Notes under the pieces: generated by a model
What the model was told of the DNA's origin: nothing
Seen by the model: only the letters and a program-made list of their open reading frames with translations
Database searches by the model: none
NCBI GenBank assembly: GCA_024640925.1
Contig: JAHEEB010000056.1
Coordinates: 1 to 11,170 of the forward strand
Origin: Bacteroidota bacterium
GTDB lineage: Bacteria > Bacteroidota > Bacteroidia > Bacteroidales > UBA10428
Length of the DNA: 11,170 nucleotides
Direction of reading: 5' to 3'
Shown here: positions 7,259 through 11,170 of the stretch, one piece after another
How the letters are laid out: the number at the start of each line of letters is the position of its first letter
How positions within the stretch are numbered: position 1 is the stretch's first letter
Program-made: the position numbers and the translations under genes

Positions 7259-7651
7259 TCAATTATTTGGCGAACCTGACTTAATCCATAATTCAATTAT
7301 AGAAATGGAACAATCATCAAGTTTTGCTGAATTTTTTGGCATGTATGAGTATCCACTTTGATGGGAAACAGAGCCCAGTAAACTTCCATCATCTGCTTTT
7401 AGCTTACAATTACTATAACCCTCCAGAATAATATTTCCACCGAGCGAACCAGCGCTTGATGTGTTATGACAACTCAGGCAATAGTTTTCGAGAACAGGGA
7501 CTACTGATCTTGAATAGGTAATAGTTGTTGTGTCACAATTAGTTGATATTTCGGGAAAAAGATACTCCTTACTATCATAATAGCAACTCCAGAAAAGGAA
7601 TGAAGCCGCTGATATGATAAAAAATCCTCTGTTTAAACTGTTCCCTGCCAT
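7259..7651 (-). CDS. Small lipoprotein with one cytochrome-c-like module
   Basis: A 130-residue protein. The N-terminus is a signal peptide with a probable lipobox ending in WSC (C23), so it should be lipid-anchored in the envelope. The mature part matches one module of the upstream three-module protein: SVVPVLENYCLSCHNT with a CX2CH haem-attachment motif (C58, C61, H62), then YMPK (M104 as candidate distal ligand), then LDDCSISIIELWIKSG, the conserved terminal helix. Two further cysteines, C82 and C114, could form a disulfide. It starts 5 bases after the stop of the larger cytochrome-like gene, so the two are co-transcribed and one probably arose from the other. It is likely a monohaem electron-transfer protein; haem attachment is predicted from the motif only. 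The lipobox is weak, so an uncleaved anchor is an alternative. Confidence 0.8.
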   Translation of the reverse strand: MAGNSLNRGFFIISAASFLFWSCYYDSKEYLFPEISTNCDTTTITYSRSVVPVLENYCLSCHNTSSAGSLGGNIILEGYSNCKLKADDGSLLGSVSHQSGYSYMPKNSAKLDDCSISIIELWIKSGSPNN

Positions 7652-7656
7652 ATGTT

Positions 7657-8673
7657 TTAATTTTCTTGTTTACCCTGGTCAATCCATAATTCCACCATGC
7701 GAATAGCGCATTCATCAAGACTACCCGAAGGAGGCATTGGTCTGAAACCGGCTTGGCTTTTTAGCACACCAGGTAATATCGGAATGCTATTTCTTGTTTC
7801 CGTTGAATAATAATTGATTTGGGTATAACTGCTCAAATCCACATTGCCACTATGTGTTGAGGTGTTATGGCATCCCGTGCAATTATTGTTCATTAGAGGC
7901 CAAATCTGGTTTGTAAAGCTGATAGCATTCAGTGTATCACAAGAACTTGCCGGACAATCACTATTTTCTGCACCTTCAGCTATCCATCTCCGTATAGCCT
8001 CTTTCTGATTGGTTGTAAGCGCTGGCAAAGGCGATGGCGGCATTCTTTCCTCGCCCGTGGCAAAAAGTACCTGATAAATTTTTGTGGCAGAAGGATTATA
8101 GGGAACAACCCCATCGCCACTATTCATAATAGTTAAATAATCAGAAAGATTGTACCCTTCGACATGTGAGGTAGAATTGTGACACGATGACTTCGCACAA
8201 CTTGTAACAATGATTGGTTCAACAGACTGTTTAAAACAAAGTGTATCAATTTTTCCAATGGTCGTATCCGGAATAGTTGGTTCAGAGCAAGTAGTGTTTA
8301 ATGCACCTTGTTCTATCCAAACCTCAATAAGCATTCGTTGCGACTTACTTAAAGGCCTGTCAGGAGGCATTATGTTTTCGCCATAAAGAGTGGTGATTAC
8401 CTCATACAGCTTACTTTTTCTGGCATTGCCTGGCGTAACAATTTCCACAATAGAAGAATAGTTAGTTGCAACAAAACCTGACTCCCCTCCTGCACTGCTG
8501 TGACAACCAGTTATGCCACAGGATGTTTGCATAACTGGCAAAATCTGTGTTTCAAAACAAACCGTATCCAAGTCACTAATCAGAGAAGGTTCATGTGAAC
8601 AGGAAACAGCAGAAAAAAATACACTAATGAGAAGGAGAATAGGAAAGAAAATAAACATCGATACCTTTTTCAT
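7657..8673 (-). CDS. Lipoprotein with three cytochrome-c-like modules
   Basis: A 338-residue protein with a lipoprotein signal (hydrophobic core, SAVSC, lipidated C25). Three modules of about 95-105 residues follow. Each has a cysteine/His haem-type motif, then MPP, then a helix with W and a glycine (VWIEQG, RWIAEG, LWIDQG). Motifs: C52-x4-C57-H58 with M102; C159-x4-C164-H165 with M211; and C265-x2-C268-H269 with M313. So two modules carry the longer CX4CH spacing and only the third the classic CX2CH. Additional cysteines at 39, 129, 146, 240, 245 and 322 may form disulfides. The domains resemble the cytochrome-like modules common in Bacteroidota and Planctomycetota, and an envelope electron carrier is the likely role. 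It is the first gene of the leftward unit and faces mnmE across 146 bases. Haem loading of the CX4CH sites is unproven. Confidence 0.83.
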   Translation of the reverse strand: MKKVSMFIFFPILLLISVFFSAVSCSHEPSLISDLDTVCFETQILPVMQTSCGITGCHSSAGGESGFVATNYSSIVEIVTPGNARKSKLYEVITTLYGENIMPPDRPLSKSQRMLIEVWIEQGALNTTCSEPTIPDTTIGKIDTLCFKQSVEPIIVTSCAKSSCHNSTSHVEGYNLSDYLTIMNSGDGVVPYNPSATKIYQVLFATGEERMPPSPLPALTTNQKEAIRRWIAEGAENSDCPASSCDTLNAISFTNQIWPLMNNNCTGCHNTSTHSGNVDLSSYTQINYYSTETRNSIPILPGVLKSQAGFRPMPPSGSLDECAIRMVELWIDQGKQEN

Positions 8674-8771
8674 AGTTATCGGTTTTTATATAAATTTATT
8701 CAAATAACACGAGAATACCTGATTTGTTTAAAAGATATTGCAAAAACCAATAAAGATTAATTGGTAGATAG

Positions 8772-8804
8772 TTGAAACAAAAAGCTCCATTTTCATTAAT
8801 TTAG
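8772..8804 (+). promoter_or_regulatory. Possible Bacteroidota-type promoter of mnmE
   Basis: TTG at 8772-8774 and TAATTTAG at 8797-8804 resemble the -33 (TTTG/TTG) and -7 (TAnnTTTG) boxes, 22 bases apart, with the mnmE ATG 15 bases downstream. The -7 box deviates at one position and the spacing is at the long end, so this is a weak call. The promoter of the divergent cytochrome operon must lie in the same 146-base gap, but no good match was seen. Confidence 0.25.
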
Positions 8805-8819
8805 CCGGAAATCAAAGCC

Positions 8820-10223
8820 ATGCAATTAAACGAAACTATTTGTGCTATTTCTTCACCTCCAGGCCAGGGAGCCGTTGCAATAGTCCGTTTAAGTGGCGAT
8901 TCAGCATTTGAAATTGGCAACAAACTTATTGAATTTCCCGATAACAAAGAGAAAAGTGCTTCAACAATTGCAGCAAATTCAATCCGCTTTTGCAAAATTA
9001 AAGATGGCGATATGCTTATTGACGAAGGTATGGCCGCCTTTTTTCATGCACCTCACTCCTACACCAGCGAAGATACTATCGAAATCTATTGCCATGGCTC
9101 TCAATACATCCAACAAAGAATTCTGGAAACTCTAATTAAGAATGGTGCCCGACTTGCAAAACCTGGTGAGTTTACTTTAAGGGCATTCTTAAATGGCAAA
9201 CTCGATCTTTCTCAGGCCGAAGGAGTTGCCGATTTAATTGCTTCGGGTTCAGAGGCAGCACATCGTTTAGCAATCAACCAGATTAAAGGCGGTTTTTCTG
9301 AAGAAATAAAAATGTTAAGAGATGAGCTGCTCCATTTTGTTACCCTTATTGAACTAGAACTCGACTTTAGTGAGGAAGATGTTGAATTTGCAGACAGGGA
9401 GCAACTTTACAATCTCATTGACAAGATAGAACGCAAACTGCGAAAACTAATCCGTTCATTCTCTTATGGTAATGCTATTAAGAATGGCATTCCTGTTGCC
9501 ATTGTTGGCAAAACCAATGTTGGAAAATCGACCCTTTTAAATAAACTATTGCACGAAGAAAAAGCCATAGTATCGGAAATTGCAGGTACCACCCGCGATT
9601 TCATAGAAGATACCATTTCTTTAGAAGGCATTACCTTTCGTTTTATCGATACTGCAGGCATTCGAAAGACCTCGAACGAGATAGAGACCATAGGTATTGA
9701 GCGTGCCCTTAAAAAACTTCGCGAAGCCCAGATAGTTCTGGTTATGATTGATGCCAACGATAACCAGGAAGAAATAGAAAAGTCACTTGAATTTATTAAA
9801 GCCGAATCGCATATAAACAAGCATATACTCTTTATAATAAACAAGATAGACTCAGTAATTAATCCAGATCTTCTATTACACGATATAAAATCAAAAATAA
9901 ATATAAAGGGAGATTACTACACAATTTCTGCCAAATTCGGTACGAACATACAACAACTTGAAAATAAGCTGATTGAAATTGCAAAACAGGACTCTCCCCC
10001 TGATAGCAGCGTTATTGTAACCAATGCACGACATTTCGAAGCACTTCAGAAATCGCACGAATCGATACTTCGGGTTATAGAAGGTTTGGATAACAAACTC
10101 TCCGGCGATTTGCTATCAATGGACATCCGTGAAGTCCTCCACTACCTGGGAGAAATTACCGGCGAAATAACCAACGACGAGATTTTGGGGAATATCTTTA
10201 AGAATTTCTGTATCGGAAAATGA
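8820..10223 (+). CDS. mnmE: tRNA modification GTPase MnmE
   Basis: A complete 467-residue MnmE. With MnmG it installs the carboxymethylaminomethyl (or aminomethyl) group at C5 of the wobble uridine U34 of certain tRNAs. The N-terminal tetrahydrofolate-binding domain is recognisable from ETICAISSPPGQGAVAIVRLSG and KPGEFTLRAFLNGKLDLSQAE. The G domain, inserted in the helical domain, shows G1 GKTNVGKST (230-238), G2 TTRD (257-260), G3 DTAG (277-280) and G4 NKID (341-344). The C-terminus ends in the family signature FCIGK with the conserved Cys464. Nothing is missing and the length is normal. The start at ATG 8820 gives the standard short N-terminus. It is transcribed away from the cytochrome operon; mnmG is not in the window. 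The following small gene overlaps its stop by four bases, though a GK-TGA ending with an AAA lysine codon creates such an ATGA by itself. Confidence 0.98.
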   Translation: MQLNETICAISSPPGQGAVAIVRLSGDSAFEIGNKLIEFPDNKEKSASTIAANSIRFCKIKDGDMLIDEGMAAFFHAPHSYTSEDTIEIYCHGSQYIQQRILETLIKNGARLAKPGEFTLRAFLNGKLDLSQAEGVADLIASGSEAAHRLAINQIKGGFSEEIKMLRDELLHFVTLIELELDFSEEDVEFADREQLYNLIDKIERKLRKLIRSFSYGNAIKNGIPVAIVGKTNVGKSTLLNKLLHEEKAIVSEIAGTTRDFIEDTISLEGITFRFIDTAGIRKTSNEIETIGIERALKKLREAQIVLVMIDANDNQEEIEKSLEFIKAESHINKHILFIINKIDSVINPDLLLHDIKSKINIKGDYYTISAKFGTNIQQLENKLIEIAKQDSPPDSSVIVTNARHFEALQKSHESILRVIEGLDNKLSGDLLSMDIREVLHYLGEITGEITNDEILGNIFKNFCIGK

Positions 10224-10678
10224 ATATCCTAGTGAATCAAAAGAAATTGATGTTGCGTAAATTAAAAATAGAGCACTGTTTTGAGCCATGCATTGTTAGA
10301 GAAGGGGACGAATTATATCAAAATGGTATATTTATCTTTAACATTACAAAAATGTATAAGTTTATTGATACTAATGCAAATATATTCCCAATTGAAAGTA
10401 TTTTAATAGAAAATTACTACTATCAAAATTCTAATTTGGATGAATCTCACCTAAAAAATACAGATATAAACAAACCCGGCATTATTGCTGAAATTGCCCC
10501 GGGAAGATATAACCTTATTGATGGGAATCATCGCATTGAGAAGGCAAGAAGATTAGGTAATAAGAAATTTGATGTTTATAGGTTTAATATGGAATCTCAT
10601 TTGCAATTTATCACAACAAAAAAGGGGTATATGGCTTATGTTGATTATTGGAATAGTAAATTGTCTAACTCTGACTAA
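10220..10678 (+). CDS. Hypothetical protein with ParB/sulfiredoxin-like motif
   Basis: A 152-residue protein I do not recognise as a named family. The central part reads PGIIAEIAPGRYNLIDGNHR: a strand, then DGNHR (101-105), then a helix IEKARRLG and a strand FDVYRFN. This is the layout of the ParB/sulfiredoxin nucleotide-binding fold, where the DGxHR-type motif contacts the nucleotide, and many stand-alone relatives are of unknown role. An N-terminal half with EHCFEPCIVREGDELYQNGIF and two cysteines (C20, C24) precedes it. No membrane segment or signal is present, so it is cytoplasmic. Its ATG overlaps the mnmE stop as ATGA; ATG 10250 (residue 11) is an alternative start. Its codons look more A/T-rich than those of mnmE, so it may be a later arrival rather than a functional partner. 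The frame stays open for 46 codons beyond its TAA. Confidence 0.65.
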   Translation: MNILVNQKKLMLRKLKIEHCFEPCIVREGDELYQNGIFIFNITKMYKFIDTNANIFPIESILIENYYYQNSNLDESHLKNTDINKPGIIAEIAPGRYNLIDGNHRIEKARRLGNKKFDVYRFNMESHLQFITTKKGYMAYVDYWNSKLSNSD

Positions 10679-10819
10679 TCCAAACTTAGGCAAAAGAACG
10701 AGGATAGATTTTTTGCGATAGTCACCGAAAAAAGGTATTCTTCGCAAGGATATACGCTTTTATTGATGGATGAAGAGAAAGAGATGCCTAATTTATTTTT
10801 TCTCCACAAATCCTGCTAA
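10679..10819 (+). pseudogene. Open stretch in frame after the ParB-like stop
   Basis: Directly behind the TAA at 10676-10678 the same frame continues for 46 sense codons to the TAA at 10817-10819. The translation looks protein-like (for example FFAIVTEKRYSSQGYTLLLM and DEEKEMPNLFFL). It has no start codon near its beginning; the ATG at 10766 would give only 17 residues. It may be the C-terminal part of a longer ancestral protein now cut by a stop, a remnant of another gene, or chance. No family is recognised. Confidence 0.35.
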
Positions 10820-10872
10820 TTATCTTGTTGATAATTGGCAATATCTTCTTTTAATTTCTTTTATTTATACAT

Positions 10873-10902
10873 TTGACATTATTGTCTAAAAAAAGATGTC
10901 AA
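10873..10902. promoter_or_regulatory. Inverted-repeat operator candidate before the XRE fragment
   Basis: TTGACAT (10873-10879) is repeated in perfect inverse as ATGTCAA (10896-10902). The left half also forms GACA-TTAT-TGTC (10875-10886), giving three TGTC/GACA half-sites. The right arm ends 1 base before the ATG of the truncated XRE-type regulator. Such half-site clusters overlapping the start are typical of autoregulated XRE controller genes, so this may be its own binding site. TTGACA also resembles a sigma-70 -35 box, but no matching -10 box follows. Confidence 0.4.
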
Positions 10903-10903
10903 T

Positions 10904-10984
10904 ATGAAGAGTGGTGAGTTTGGTGCCTATATAAAAGCAATCAGGGAGTCAAAAGCCATTCCACAAAGGATTGTAGCCCACTGA
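10904..10984 (+). pseudogene. Truncated XRE-family helix-turn-helix regulator
   Basis: From ATG 10904, 26 codons read MKSGEFGAYIKAIRESKAIP and QRIVAH before a TGA at 10982. This is the usual first part of a Bacteroidota XRE (Cro/CI-type) regulator: helix 1 (FGAYIKAIRES) and the start of helix 2 (IPQRIVA). The recognition helix is missing. No clear continuation was found in the other two plus-strand frames immediately downstream, so a deletion or insertion is more likely than a single frameshift. It probably cannot bind DNA. Relatives often control restriction-modification or toxin genes, but none is visible here. Confidence 0.5.
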
Positions 10985-11170
10985 ATTTTCGAGACATTTT
11001 GCTTCCTCTTATAAATATTTTGTTGTATTATTACTCAACGATTCTATTTTCAAGCTTCTTGTTCAGGTGACAATTTTTGTGAAGCCAATTTCTCGAATAT
11101 TTTGGAATTTAGGAAGGTATATCGAGATGTTTGCAAAAAATATGAAATTAATATGCCCATGGGTACTTTG
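10985..11170. other. Unresolved right edge with competing open frames
   Basis: Several frames stay open to the window end. On the plus strand, codons from 11015 give a protein-like stretch (NILEFRKVYRDVCKKYEINM and PMGTL at the edge) but with no usual start codon. A second plus frame is open from 10977. On the minus strand, a frame entering from the right would end at TGA 11052-11050 with a plausible C-terminus (IFEKLASQKLSPEQEA). At most one is real; this window does not decide which. No RNA gene or terminator was seen. Confidence 0.3.

Noticed and set aside
7242..7262. TTG start for the beta-barrel protein overlapping the upstream stop
   Set aside because: ATG 7241 gives a normal signal peptide; the extra residues are polar and the start codon rare.
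9464..9844. 126-codon minus-strand frame inside mnmE
   Set aside because: It is the complement of the well-conserved G domain and has no features of its own.

Overview
The window is AT-rich and looks like a chromosomal segment of a member of the Bacteroidota, probably a free-living one. The evidence is indirect: gene starts lack Shine-Dalgarno sites and sit behind A/T-rich leaders. Signal peptides end in the Q-after-A or PQ/CQ pattern common in that phylum. A DUF5777-type beta-barrel, an Rcp1-type response regulator and PocR-linked kinases are all frequent there. No rRNA, tRNA, CRISPR array or intact transposase gene was seen.

Left part (1-3283, plus strand): a tightly packed phosphorelay cluster. 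A PocR-type sensor histidine kinase runs off the left edge. It is followed 6 bases later by a single-domain response regulator, which overlaps by four bases (ATGA) a hybrid REC-PAS-HisKA-HATPase-REC kinase. None of the three has a DNA-binding output domain, so the final target lies elsewhere or the output is protein-protein.

Middle left (3445-5032): a secreted TPR protein ending in a strong GC-rich terminator, then a small secreted Spy/LTxxQ-like protein ending in a second strong terminator. Between the terminators and the next gene lies about 725 bases without a gene (5033-5759). Its first half holds two diverged copies of a non-coding, hairpin-rich element, together flanked by a 12-bp direct repeat; its second half is AT-rich with nothing recognisable.

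Middle right (5760-8673, minus strand): a four-gene unit read leftwards. It encodes a lipoprotein with three cytochrome-c-like modules, a small lipoprotein with one such module, a DUF5777-type beta-barrel and a secreted YceI-family protein. Together these suggest an envelope redox or lipid/quinone-handling system, possibly an electron conduit through the outer membrane; that function is inference.

Right part (8820-11170, plus strand): divergent from that unit is a complete mnmE (tRNA wobble-uridine modification GTPase). A 152-residue protein with a ParB/sulfiredoxin-like DGNHR motif overlaps its stop. The last 490 bases look eroded: an open stretch directly behind the ParB-like stop codon, an inverted-repeat operator candidate, a 26-codon start of an XRE-type regulator cut by a stop, and an unresolved coding-like edge.
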